A stretch of DNA of 64,000 bases from NCBI RefSeq assembly GCF_000002235.5, contig NW_022145611.1, forward strand, positions 16,090,882 through 16,154,881, read 5' to 3'. The notes beneath the pieces were generated by a model, which was not told the origin of the DNA, searched no databases, and saw only the letters and a list, made by a program, of their open reading frames with translations. This DNA is from Strongylocentrotus purpuratus (lineage: Eukaryota > Echinodermata > Echinoidea > Camarodonta > Strongylocentrotidae). The translations under genes were made by a program, and so were the position numbers. The first letter of the stretch is position 1; each line of letters opens with the position of its first letter. Below are positions 38,776 to 50,125 of the stretch, piece by piece.

Positions 38776-39959
38776 GTTAGTTTGAGTCTTGGTTGCTATG
38801 GCAATTGAAGAGCCAGTTCCTTTTGGGTGTGTCTGGTTGGCATCTGATGGTGTGTTTTTGTTTATGATATTAGTGGAGGTTGAAATGAGATGAGTTTGGT
38901 AGATTACTTTCAACTTTTTACCGGCTTCAGTCGACCAAGGGAACAAATGGGACTGCAACGGTTGAGTTTTGTCACATGTACAGTATATACAAAATACTCT
39001 TAACAAAAAGTGGTGATACATGGTTATGTTCCATGGCACATAAAGAGTTAAAAACAAGAGAGATGCGAAGTATCCATAATATCATGAGTCGTTTATGAAA
39101 GTATAAGCCTGTGTTGGGTTTAAAATCCTGGTGTGATCGGTATGATTAACCATTCAGAAGATGATTCCTTCTGTTGGAAGCAATATATGAGTGAATATTA
39201 GTGTTCTTGTAAGGATTGGATTCGCTGGTTCAGTGAGGAAAGGTCCGTGTCTCTGTTTTGGAGTCTTGCACATGTACTGGACCATACACTGGAAGTCAGC
39301 AAAGTATGATTGCATCACGCAAGGGTTAAAGATATCATTTTGCAAACCAGCATGCATTTACTTCCACAGTTCCCCTCCTTGCCAATCTATTATAATCTAC
39401 AGATTGCTTATGATATATTATGCATTCTAGACTCAAGATACATAAATTACTTGGCCTCTACAGAATTTCAAATGGAGGAGATTGTAGCTTGTCTTGACTA
39501 TGTCTTAAAAGTAGTTTGTTCAATCAGAGGGTTTCTTTGTGGTCTTCTACTCTTTCAGGAAATTCATAATGCCCTGTGATGCTGTCTGTCATTATACAAC
39601 AAGGTTTTGAACGGTATAGATCGCACCTGTCATGAAATGGGCTGTCTTTGTTCTTTCATTTTATTTTGTTTCATTTTTTAGTTTCGTTTCAATTATACAC
39701 GGTTACATTCCAGCTTGTGGTTGTTCTTCAATATGTCTGTGGACGAGGTGAAAATACATTGTACCCAAAGAAAATGACAAATTCATTGCTTTCATTGTTA
39801 GCGCGGGCCTCGTTGGTGCAGACTATCCGTGATCAGCGTGTCTTAAAGATGATGCAGTTGTCTTGAGTCACTCGCGATGAGGCGTCCATCTATCAATCAT
39901 CCCCCCTCACGACTCCCCGGGGTGTGGGCCCAGTTAATGAGAATGCATGGTGGAGCATC
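38776..39959. other. Intron stretch, no recognised element
   Basis: Unique intron following the donor, with no repeats or conserved coding sequence recognised. Confidence 0.55.
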
Positions 39960-40400
39960 TCTTGATATAATACCAGTCCACTGCTACTACGGCTACATAC
40001 TACTGCTAACTAGGCAGCATGGTCACACAGCTATGACCAATAGCATCTTCCTTGGAGAAAGGAGAATGCTTTGCCTGAGAGTTCACCCTTCTCTGCCCCC
40101 ACCTCTCCTACCCCCTCCCAAGCATTTTTGATATAATACCAATGTTATACTACCATAAGGCAACATGGTCACATGCTATGAGTATAGCATCATCCTTGGA
40201 GAAAAGGAGAATGATGTACCAAAGTTTTTCCTTCTCTGTATCATTACTCCTTCCTCCTCCCCTCCCTCCTCTCCTCTCCTCCCCCTCTTTGTCTTTTTGC
40301 TTGTAATTTGCTCACCAGGTTACATTTCTAGGACCATTGAATCTTCTTTGGAGAACAGAGAATGCCTTGCCTTGCCTTGCCTTGGCGCCCACTCTCTACC
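39960..40400. repeat. Diverged three-copy tandem duplication, ~150-bp units
   Basis: The first two units share TTGATATAATACCA (39962 and 40128), a GGCA(G/A)CATGGTCACA segment, and CATC(T/A)TCCTTGGAGAAA followed by GGAGAATG (about 40045 and 40190). Each then passes into a C/T-rich part. A third, more diverged unit repeats TCTTCTTTGGAGAACAGAGA (about 40341). The third ends in a CCTTG microsatellite (40364-40386). This is an old local amplification. Confidence 0.7.
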
Positions 40401-41200
40401 CCAACCCCCATCCCACCCCTTTTGCTTTTTGCAAGGCTGGAGCTGTACCAGTTACACTTCAAATCATCTTCTACTTATCCACAAGCAACGAGGCACAGTT
40501 GCAATGGTTGATTATTAATGAATATTAAACCTCCCTATTTCCATTTAGTTTGACCATCCATATGATTCAGCGTTGTCGAAGGCTGCATGGAATTTATTAT
40601 TGGAGCTACAGTCCATTATACTGGTTACACTTAACATCTACTAAGAGCCAGAAAGGCAAAACTATTTTTGAATCACACTGACAAAATAGGAAAACATACA
40701 TTGCGCTGGAAAGGTGAGGTCACGCAATCAATTAGCATTTTGAAAATAATTTTCTCATCATTTTGTATGTTTTCATCAAGAAGCATTATATGAGATTAAA
40801 GATTAAAGAGGGAATATACTGTAAATGGTCGACATATGAAAATTGTTGTTCACAAGGCAGAATGGCAAGAACAGAAACATGTGAAATTGATGTTAATTAC
40901 GGTACGAGAGGAATACATTCCACTCATCTCTGACTACATCTATGCAACACATTTAAATCTGCTTCATCCAAATGATTACCAGTGATATCATCACTACATT
41001 AATCAGAGCTAAACAGTTAAATACAGCTGAGAAATTGACAAAGGTGTGTGTTCATACTTTTATGCTGGACTCAAAATGAAATATCAAACAGATGTTGCTT
41101 TCATTATGAGATATGCATAGCCACTTGATTCGTGGAGAGCCAGAAAGGCACTAAGTCATATCTTTTAACACAACGTCGACACCTCTCTGCCTCTCAATAA
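40401..41200. other. Intron stretch with two arms of the small hairpin family
   Basis: GAGCCAGAAAGGC occurs twice in the same orientation, at 40645-40657 and 41137-41149. The second is followed by ACTAAGTCATAT, similar to the loop side of the 24.5-kb hairpin. The complementary arm was not found for either. The remainder is unique AT-rich sequence. Confidence 0.5.
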
Positions 41201-41423
41201 CCCCCTGTCCACACACAACATTTTCCGTGATAAGCTATACCGTTTCGCGATAGTGATACCGTTTCGCGATAGTTTTACGATGAAATTGTGTGTGTGGACG
41301 CTCACTAACGATACGTCGTATAACGAAACTTGTCTAACGAAACGCAGGTTTGGGCATCGTTTCGAACTGAAACTCAATAAAGAATCACGCCTAATCACGA
41401 AAATGTTGTGTGTGGACAGGGGG
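41201..41423. mobile_element. MITE-like element with ~28-bp terminal inverted repeats
   Basis: The left end CCCCCTGTCCACACACAACA (continuing TTTTCCGTGAT) is the near-exact complement of the right end, ATCACG then AAAATGTTGTGTGTGGACAG then GGGG. The interior is rich in CGTTTCG/CGAAACG and ACGATA motifs, and GTGTGTGGACGC repeats part of the end. There is no coding capacity. I could not confirm a target-site duplication, so the superfamily stays open, although the ends resemble hAT-like nonautonomous elements in style. Confidence 0.78.
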
Positions 41424-41660
41424 AGTGTAACTAGTGTAACTAACTGGGCGGGGCTTAACGTGACCTCGAGCGAAAGGAGACCAGACTGTAGAGTTTCAGG
41501 ATTACTTTCTTCTGTTTATGGACATCCTTGAATTTATACAATGATTATTTATATGAAGTTTCTTGTGTGTGGACACTTTGAAATTTATACTATGATTCTT
41601 TATACGACGTTTCGTTATAGAGTTTCGGGTTAAATTGTTTTGTGTGTGGACACGCTGTAA
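41424..41660. repeat. Sequence related to the adjacent TIR element
   Basis: This stretch contains CTGGGCGGGGCTTA (41445-41458), two more TGTGTGTGGACAC motifs (about 41561 and 41641) and TTTATACGACGTTTCGTTATA near 41600. The motifs suggest remnants of a larger or nested copy of the same family. A similar arrangement is seen at 59800-60000. Confidence 0.5.
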
Positions 41661-44600
41661 GATGATTATTCACGATATTAAATGAAGCACATCTTGAAGA
41701 GAGACTATGAAACAACCAGGGCATGAACTCCAGCACATATCAAAGCGAAAAGCCAGAAAAGTAAAAACGGTTCAGTGTATCTAGTTAAGTCCTTTTCAAA
41801 ACAATACATCCATCATCTTGGCCAAATAGCTTCCCCACCACTACAAACTCCAACAAAGCATAATATTTACTTGTTCCACTTTTTAAAAGGTCTACATTTG
41901 CCCATGTACTCTATAACACTACCTAATTTGTCAAACTGAATTAGGCCTTGGATATCCACTTATCATGGCATTGCTTTACTCCCTGTCTTGCTGGAGTCTC
42001 TGGCTTTGTTATGATAGTAAATGTATCTTGCTTTCTTTCTTCTTCGTGTTTGTTTTGTTTGTTTTTTGCCTTTATCTTTTTTGTAGAATTGTGTCACCTC
42101 ACCCTAGTATATCATCCATATTTGCTCCTATTGTTGTCTGTCTTCATAATATCTTTTTCATAGTGTATTGTTTTTCCTTCCATAGACCCATTTGATATTT
42201 CGAGTTGCTTGTTAAATTTTTTTCAGTTGGATCAGATCATGAAGATTGTCCTACAAAAAAAATCTTGAATCGCATTTTGATATTTTACTATCCAATTAGT
42301 AGTTTAAATTGTTTTAACCTTTTTTCTATCCCTCATTCGTGTTTTAATATTTCTTGTTTCCTCAATTGCAATTTTAATTTCAATTTATTGATGTTTCCAA
42401 CAAAACACTACAAATCAATTATTAGCATTTAAAACAATTGTACGAAATACATGTTCGAAACAGAGGGGTCCATCAAAAAGCAATGCTTGTACAAGTGTGA
42501 ACACCTCGAATGATACTTAGGAATAATGAGTAATTAAATTAACTAATCCGTAACTCCAAAAGGAACTACAAAATGAGGGGAAGGAAAAAGGGGGATGCCA
42601 ACAGAGACGAGAAAGGGACAAGACTTCCTCACTTTTTTCATTCGACTTACCACACTTTAATAATATCAAGTGGGCTATGAGAAAAGGAGAGAAAGAGATT
42701 CTTTTGCACTCTCGTTGGCTATCCAGATACTTCTCTATGTAATTTTGGGGGGTTTTGTGTCTGCTGTTGCCATGGTGATTTAAGTCAACAATTTGCCAGT
42801 AGGTTCCTAACCTTCGGTCGTGCCATGTCCAGTTTCCCTCAGATTGCCAGAAGTTTTGTGTTGCTACGTTCCGCCGTCAACACGAGTGGGCTTCAGCACT
42901 ACAGAACAGGGGCAGCTAGAAGTGAAGATGAGGCTGATACAGAGCTGAATCACTTAGGAATGTCTGTGAAGGGATGGCACAAAGATTAATATGTGGGACT
43001 AAAAGGACTAATTTGTCATTCAAGTGCAGGTGTATAAAGTGGTTATTTATAGCAAGTAGTGGTGGTATCTTGCAAAAACCACTGAAGGAGACCATAGAAT
43101 TAGAACAACATCAGCAGAGGTAGAGGTTTGACATAATTTTTTCAAAAGGTTGAAAGCAATGAGTGAAGGGGCTAACTGAATGGAATTGGGATGGTTAATA
43201 ATAGCCTTTCAACCTCATTTCATTTGATTTGTAATATATATCTCTTTCCTCTTGCAGTTTTCTATCATTACAGAATCAGTGCCAACTTCAAGGCCTTTTT
43301 TTTCATTTATATCTTTTTTTTAATAGCCTCCATCTGCAATCTACTCAGGTGAAATAGTTCCATCTGAACTTCTGTTACTGTCTTTTCTAAGAAAAGAAAA
43401 AAAAGCGGAAGTCCATCGAAAACAGAACCACTTGAGTCTACTGAAAAACGTGCTTCTTATTCCTCCAGTGACATCCCCCCAGTGGTACGATCCGCATGCT
43501 ATGTTCAAGTCTGTCTTGCTTAGCTAGCTGGGCCGTGTGAGGATAAGCCATTTGGATGATGTGGCATACATATATAGCACATGTTTAGTGAGCTTAGGGT
43601 ATAGGTCTAATGACAAAAGCATCTTCACACCACTGAGCCAGAGAATAGTGGGAGAAAAAAAGGGGGAAAAGAGAGGAGAAAAGGTCTGTGCTCTACTCAC
43701 CATGACCTGAAATAACCCAGCGTATGCACGAGCTTCAGATGTGTTTTAACAATGTGCTGAGTAACCAACCTTATCACGCTGCCCTTTTGATCTATGACCT
43801 CTCTCCCTTTGTCTTTAACCCTTCATCCTGTGATTTGACCTTCAGTCTTAACCCGAGTAGGAGGCATGTCAGAGGTCAAATCTTTTCAACTTATCGTACA
43901 TTTATTTGACATAGATTTATGTTTTTTATCAGTTGGTATCATTTTGGAAACATGCCTAAATCATGGGATTCGCCCTGTTCTTGCAACATTTCCAGTGATG
44001 TCAGAGTTTAGGCAATAATTTTTTCAGATGAAAAAAGGTTTGTTATTAACAAAGAATTATAAGATTAATTTAAATAGTCGGATCTTCTTATTATTGTCAT
44101 TGCAAATTGCTTTGTATCCAACACTGAGAGATACCTTCATTTGATAGATGCATATTTTCTCATCTCTAGCTTTGATATTATTGCTGATTTTGTAATTATA
44201 TTGCTTCATTATGGCTTTCTAGATTTGAAAGGAAAAAAAAAGCTGAGTTGTTGGTGATTCTATCCATCTGTCTATCTTCACCTCCTAACTTCTCTCATCC
44301 ATAGCATATGGCATTGGGACCTGAAGAAAATCCCAAGATGGCATTGCGAAATTACAAAGTCCTCCATCATTACGGTATTCTGACCACAAAGGTCTTCAGC
44401 ATTAAAGCCCTTTTTGGTTCCATATATCCCCTCATCACGAAACCCCTCTCCTCCCATCTCACCCTCGCTCCATCTCTTCTCCCTCTCTCTATCTTCATCT
44501 CTCCATCTCTCCACCCCTCTCTCTCTCTCTCTCTCCTCATCTCGGTTGCAGTCTTAGTTTCTCCGGCCCACTGAAGCGTGACCGCCACGCATGGCTGTGC

Positions 44601-45068
44601 GTCAGCCTGGCTTGTTCATTATTGATAACGCAGGCACTTACAAGAAAATTGCTTGCTTCTGGTGTCATAAAATCAGCATAATTACTGTGCTATGATGTGA
44701 AATCTGACTTGGTGTTGTTTAATGAGCATTGTCTATGAAATGCCTTCTGGGTTATTTAAATCTCCATTTGTGACACCTAACGTAGTTTGAAATACTACAA
44801 TAACCTTCTGTCATTATATCTAGAGTATATTTGCATTGTATATTCTACAAGGATATCTCTTGACGTTCCTTCTGTGGTATCATTCTTCCAATCAGGCCCT
44901 TACTATTTTTACTTTGGGAAGTATGATTTGATATTGGAAATCCTACATTTTTAAAAACTTGTTTGATGAAAGAGCATTTTCTGTTTTGTAATCTGCACTG
45001 ATGGTAGAAACTTAAATTTTGTGATGTATTTTGTGTCACTGTCAATAATTGAGTGCTAATAAGGTGGC
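41661..45068. other. Intron stretch, mostly unique sequence
   Basis: AT-rich unique sequence with a CT tract at 44508-44541. No exon or RNA gene was recognised. Confidence 0.5.
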
Positions 45069-45184
45069 GGGGGGGGGGGGGGGTCATTTTATTTTTTGTG
45101 ACTGCTCTTCAATTTGTATTTGTAATTAGGTAATTATTAGCTGGACATTTGGAAAGGAAGAGAGAGGGAGAGAGAAAGAAGGGA

Positions 45185-45229
<45 letters not shown>

Positions 45230-45301
45230 AAAGATAAAAGAAGGGAAAGAGAGAGAGGGGGTGGGGAGGGATTGGAATGGAAGGGGGGAGGGAGGGGGGC
45301 G
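45069..45301. repeat. Poly-G run and GA/G-rich tract
   Basis: A run of about 15 G at 45069-45083, unique sequence for 60 bp, then a GA repeat (about 45150-45260) and a G-rich end (45256-45300). This is low complexity with potential for quadruplex or triplex structure. Confidence 0.88.
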
Positions 45302-45409
45302 TTCCTCGGAGAAAAAATATTGCTGTTGGTTGTAGAACTTATCAGATCTGTCTTTTGTTTTAATAAATAAACAACCCAAAGATGAAGAAGTCCTCGATTC
45401 AATAGGCCT

Positions 45410-45780
45410 TTATTAAACAGCGGCGTGGTGCGGGGGCAGGCATGATGCGATCGGGATGATTTAGCAGTAAACCCAAGCGAGAGTTTGAGCAGCTGAGCTG
45501 GGTGAGTGGACGGAGTTCATGCAACTTTGATTGGCCTCCCTGGCCAGCTCCTCGATCCTCCTCCATACCTGATTATATGAGGGACTCGCTGGATTGCACT
45601 TGGTGGAGGGATCGTCCTCTAATTAAGCATTGTCACGGTTACTGCTTATGTCTGATTTGGTCTTCTCCAATAACTTCATCGCAGGGCATGTGTGGAGCGT
45701 CCAAGATGGCGGAAGGCGATCGAATTCGGGAAAGAAGATTTGTGATATTAAAACGGAAGTCTGGAAATTATTTGATGTGA
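45410..45780 (+). promoter_or_regulatory. GC-richer intronic block with a YY1-type motif
   Basis: This is a repeat-poor block with higher GC than its surroundings. It contains GTCCAAGATGGCGGAAGG (45699-45716), a close match to the YY1 consensus, which in animals often lies just downstream of transcription starts. The ATG within it opens a 25-codon frame ending at 45778-45780, too short to accept as a gene. An internal promoter or enhancer is possible; the evidence is motif plus composition. Confidence 0.22.
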
Positions 45781-46943
45781 AAAGTGCATGAAAATGTTGC
45801 TTCTAGATACCCTGCAATGGAGATAGTCAGCCACAGGTCATGACATTAATAAGTTTTATGCGTATTCCCCATATATTGGTGTGTATATAGCAAGGGGTAC
45901 GGGGTACTGGAGTTTGCTTTCAAGAATTAAACACCTTTTTAATTTGGAATATTCAAAATACTTTGGGGTTAATTGTGTTTAAAAGCTTTTCAGACAGGTC
46001 ATTGGGAAAAGTTTTTAAGGGTATTTTAGGGTCATTTTAGGGGCCTTTTATTGACTATGATGATACTTCAGAAGTATTTTGACGATATGATTGTAGAGGA
46101 CTATATATCATTGAAGATCTTTCTTGACTTGTAAAGCGCCTTGTGGAGGACTGTATGTTGCAGACGCACCTTTTACACTATTGTTACGAAAAATGGACAC
46201 GATCTTAAAGGCACCTGACGTGGGAGACACCATGGGCGAGAAATGAAGCAAAACCTGCGAGGGAGCAAACGCCACCAGAGTGACCTTTCAGCGACCCAAT
46301 TCCTAATCTCCTTCTCTTTTTTTTCCCTCCGCACTTGGTGGCGGTGATGCCCAAAACATCTGCCCGACATTTCTTGCATCCTTGTTTGCGATGCTTGTAA
46401 GTGGAGCAGTGCTGATATTACATAGGGGTGACAACACCACGTATTTACTACTACACAGGGATAAAAACAATGGCAGATGTTAACGCACAGAGCAACCCTA
46501 ACCCAGACAGTTTGAAACTTGAGAATGTCTTCCGAATGTCTTCTAGCTTTGAAGGCAAATAGAATATAAACTGATACTTAGTTTCTTGATGCTTCATAAG
46601 GATTTGGTTTTCATAGCTCCTTGACAATTTAAAAGTCCTTTTACAATTGTCATTCTACATAAAGAAGATATTTGTAAATTTTGAAATATATGATTTGAAT
46701 TTAAATCCCACGATACAAAAACAAAGGAATTTGAAATGTATCTTATTAATATTGCAAAATAATACACATATTAGAATTGTATTTCTAATAAACATATTTG
46801 TACAGTAAGCACTTCCCCCTTTGCTATTGTAGACAGTTATTGTCTTATCACTTTTCACAGAGTTTGAAAATGTGGATGATCATACATGTAATTTTTTCTG
46901 GAGTTACAATTTTGCTATGGTACTGTGGTAACTTTAAGTACAG
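45781..46943. other. Intron stretch, no recognised element
   Basis: Unique intron. A GC-moderate segment at about 46190-46380 is free of repeats. Nothing diagnostic was seen. Confidence 0.5.
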
Positions 46944-47282
46944 GAATAATAATAATATAATATTTACTTTTTATATAGCGCTTAATACAAATGTCTCTAA
47001 GCGCTTTACAAATATATACTATTACCCCGGTCATTGGATTCAGTGCTTGCCCGCACACACTGTGTGCACAATCTCCACTCCCTGGGGAGCATTCCAGCCG
47101 GGCGTTACTTGACGCTCACAAGCTGTTTGACCAACAATAACGGTCGCATCCTACCGGGTACCCATTTAACACCTGGGTGGAGAGTAGCAAGTGCAGGTTA
47201 ATATCTTGCCAAAGGATATTAGTGCCGTGTCGGGATTCGAACCCTCGACCTTCGCAGATCGAATACAGATCGATGTGTTATA
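46944..47282 (-). mobile_element. tRNA-derived SINE, ~340 bp
   Basis: Read on the minus strand, the element starts with a degraded tRNA-like head containing a good B box (GGTTCGAATCC, complement at 47233-47243). It then has a body with CCACCCAGGTGTTAAATGGG and CCCCAGGGAGTGGAG, and ends AAGCGCTATATAAAAAG followed by ATT repeats at about 46944-46956. An internal pol III promoter with a GCGCTATATAA/ATT tail is characteristic of SINE families of marine invertebrates and fishes that borrow the 3' end of CR1/L2-type LINEs. The A box is not recognisable, so this copy is old or 5'-truncated. The plus-strand TATATAGCGCTTAATAC part is its tail, not a promoter. Confidence 0.82.
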
Positions 47283-48080
47283 TTGAGTGCTAAATGAACA
47301 TCCCACCATTGACTTTGTATGGTAGTTTAATTTCATTTGTTGATTTCCGTTTTACACAATATGTTCTAGTTTTTTGACGATCATGATGATTGATTTTGCT
47401 CAACAAGCATATCCCCAATACGGCCATTGTAGATGTTGACCCCAGCATTTCATTCGCATAAAACCATTTCTGAAACTATTTTCATAAATTCCTAAATTAA
47501 TGACTGCCATGCAGCATTGCAATTAGCATCACTATTAACATTGCCAGTGAAAGTATATTATTCATTTATTCATTCATTTTATTCCATCTTTGCCACAGTA
47601 TACCATTTTGAAGTGGCTGCCATGTGTCAACTTCTGAATTAGCATTTCCCCCCTTTTTTAGCGCAGTGGCATTGGTAATACTCAATAGAATGGTAATTTA
47701 TTCAACACATTTACAATGAGCCTATCAATCAAGTATAATGCATGTGTATCCTTAATGTCACAGAGTGAGAATATTAAGTGGTGTCGGGATGACAGCGTTG
47801 TTCGCCCTGTGGAGGGGACGATGTGGAAAGAATCGTGTAGGGGATAGGAATGATGCAGGAGCAGCAGTTTAACCCTTATGTCACTGAATGGGTTCAGGCG
47901 AATGTTTTCTGCAAGCGATGATCTCTAGGTTAAAATCAACGAGCAAGGATTTAATAAAAATGAGATACCTTGGTCAGGAATCCATTTAAAATACACATTG
48001 GAGGAAGTAAAATAGTCTCTGTTGGGTGAAAAAAAATCCAGGATCCTGGTTCATTTGTTTCCTCATTTAAGCTAAGATCA
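47283..48080. other. Intron stretch, no recognised element
   Basis: Unique AT-rich sequence with no recognised repeats or exons. Confidence 0.5.
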
Positions 48081-48490
48081 CCTGTCTCTTTCTTTATGTC
48101 TCTTACCCTTTTTTTCTGTCTTGCTTTCCCTTTCCCTATCTCTCTTTCTCTTCTCTCTATTTCCCTATATCACTCTGTCTCTCTTTCCCTTTCCCTATCA
48201 CTCTGTCTCTCTTTCCCTTTCCCTATCACTCTGTCTCTCTTTCTCTTTCCCTATCACTCTGTCTCTCTTTCCCTTTCCCTATCACTCTGTCTCTCTTTCC
48301 CTTTCCCTATCACTCTGTCTCTCTTTCCCTTTCCCTATCACTCTGTCTCTCTCTCCATTTCCCTATCACTCTGTCTCTCTTTCCCTTTCCCTATCTTTCT
48401 ATCTCTCTGTCCCTTTCCCTATCTCTCTGTCTCTCTTTTTCTCTATCCCTCTCTATCCTTCTATCTCTCTCACTCTCTTTCCCTCTATCT
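48081..48490. repeat. CT-rich tract containing a 28-bp minisatellite
   Basis: CACTCTGTCTCTCTTTCCCT plus TTCCCTAT forms a 28-bp unit. It recurs at 48171, 48199, 48227, 48255, 48283, 48311, 48339 and 48367, so eight nearly identical units occupy 48171-48394. Degenerate CT units lie on both sides. Because 28 is not a multiple of three, all three frames show the same Ser/Leu/Phe/Pro repeat. This explains the long frames here, which I do not regard as coding. Confidence 0.93.
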
Positions 48491-49700
48491 TTTGTTTTGT
48501 ATGCAGACTCTAGGCAGTCATGCTATATATATAGTTGGACATGGCTCAATAATGTGGTAGATTTGCCCAATAAGCCATAAACAATTAGATTTATAACAGA
48601 TTAGACATACAGTACCTTGTTTGAACAATTAAGTTTTGAAGACATTAATAGATTCACAGATATTACAGATTTGTATAATATTTTCATTACAATTTCTTGA
48701 TTTGAAAAAACAAATTGATATATCTTACCTGTGGATGTTACATGAACATTATAATGTATTAATTAGGTGATTACTTGAAGGCTAATATGCTTAAAATGTA
48801 TTTTTAACATACATGTTCATCTCAAGTAGATAGGGATGTGTTACATGTTATGATCTTAAGAACTAAGCAGTTCCTGTTTTCAGTACCAGTAATGTAAGTA
48901 CTTAAACAAAGTAGAGATAAACTTGAAGTTTGTGAAGAGTACTACAGTATGAGGATTACACTAGAAAATAAAACTGGTGTGACAAACAAAAACAATTCTC
49001 ACCTTCATTTTATTTATTCATAACTGCAAGTAACGATCATAACACTCCAAATGATGGATTGGTATTTTGTAAGGCTTTAATGATGATGATGATAAATGAC
49101 TGGAAAGCAAGAATGCTGGAGAGAGAGGTTTCCAATTGAAATGTTTTAATTTAGAAGGTAAAACGTCTTTATGTTAAAACTTGATTAAATTAATTGATGT
49201 ACTCCAAGCTTTGAAAACAAAAGGAAAGTTTTTTTCTTTTAGATCTGAGGTTTTTCCTGCACAATATATTGGTACATATTTTGTTTAAGCCTCACACTCG
49301 ATAATAGACCACATCTGTTTAAAGAATTTTAAAAAATACAAAATTATCCTCTAAAATACGCCTCATAGACTTTTTTCTTTTTGCTATGCTAAACAGAAGC
49401 ATTATGTTATGTAATATCATTACTGCCCTTCAGATTTATTTTCAAAAACATGAATTTAACCCCCTCCAGTATATCATTGGGAAAACGTCTTTCTTTGTTT
49501 TAAAATCAGTTAAATTAGAAAGACTGTAATTGGAAAGTCATGTCAATTGAACTTTGTGTCCATTCCATCAGAGCACATTTCAATGCTTCTTGAAATGATA
49601 TGTGAATTATGTATCTTTGGAGAATAATGACTCTATTAAATTTCCTGAACTAAACCAAAATCAAATGCTGCCCCTGAGCTGTCCAAATGACATCAATTAA
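48491..49700. other. Intron stretch, no recognised element
   Basis: AT-rich unique sequence; a short GATGAT run near 49083-49095 is the only repeat noted. Confidence 0.5.
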
Positions 49701-50125
49701 ATCTTGACATGGAGTCAAACATAATATTTCTGAGATGTTCACATATTAGGTTTGTCTCAACCTGGAAAAGAAACATGAAGAGAGCTGACAGAAAAACTGT
49801 ATAATGTTGCAATTTCATTTTAAGAAATTATTTCATTTCACAAATTCATCGACCTGAGCATAAAATAGAGTCAAACATAATGTCTTTTGGCTCTTATAGG
49901 GACTACCTTTTTAATTTTTTTTGTAAACCTGGAAAAGAAATGTACATGGAGAGGTGATAAATAAACAAAAACATTAATCTAGAATACCCAGTTTACTATT
50001 TCAAACAAACACACTTGTAAGTCTAAAACATAATGTCTTCTGACTCTCTTGCACTTACTACTTTGATATTTCTAAACCTGGAAAACGATTACACCAAGAA
50101 AGCTGAAAGGAAAACAAAATAATGA
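49662..50125. repeat. Old tandem triplication, ~155-bp units
   Basis: GAGTCAAACATAAT recurs at 49712 and 49868, and as AAGTCTAAAACATAAT at 50019. In each unit it is followed after about 50 bp by AACCTGGAAAA (about 49759, 49925 and 50074) and then by a GAGCTGACAG/GAGGTGATAA/AAGCTGAAAG segment leading to ACAAAA/AATGATGC-like sequence. The second and third units share ACATAATGTCTT(T/C)TG as well. The units are clearly related but diverged. The origin is unknown; no transposon hallmark is visible. Confidence 0.75.

Noticed and set aside
45705-45780. Short gene starting at ATGGCGGAAGGCG
   Set aside because: Only 25 codons with no continuation or donor that I could support; kept as a regulatory-motif observation only.
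48096-48560. 154- and 130-codon frames on +
   Set aside because: They are translations of a CT-rich 28-bp minisatellite whose length is not a multiple of three, so overlapping frames give the same repeat.
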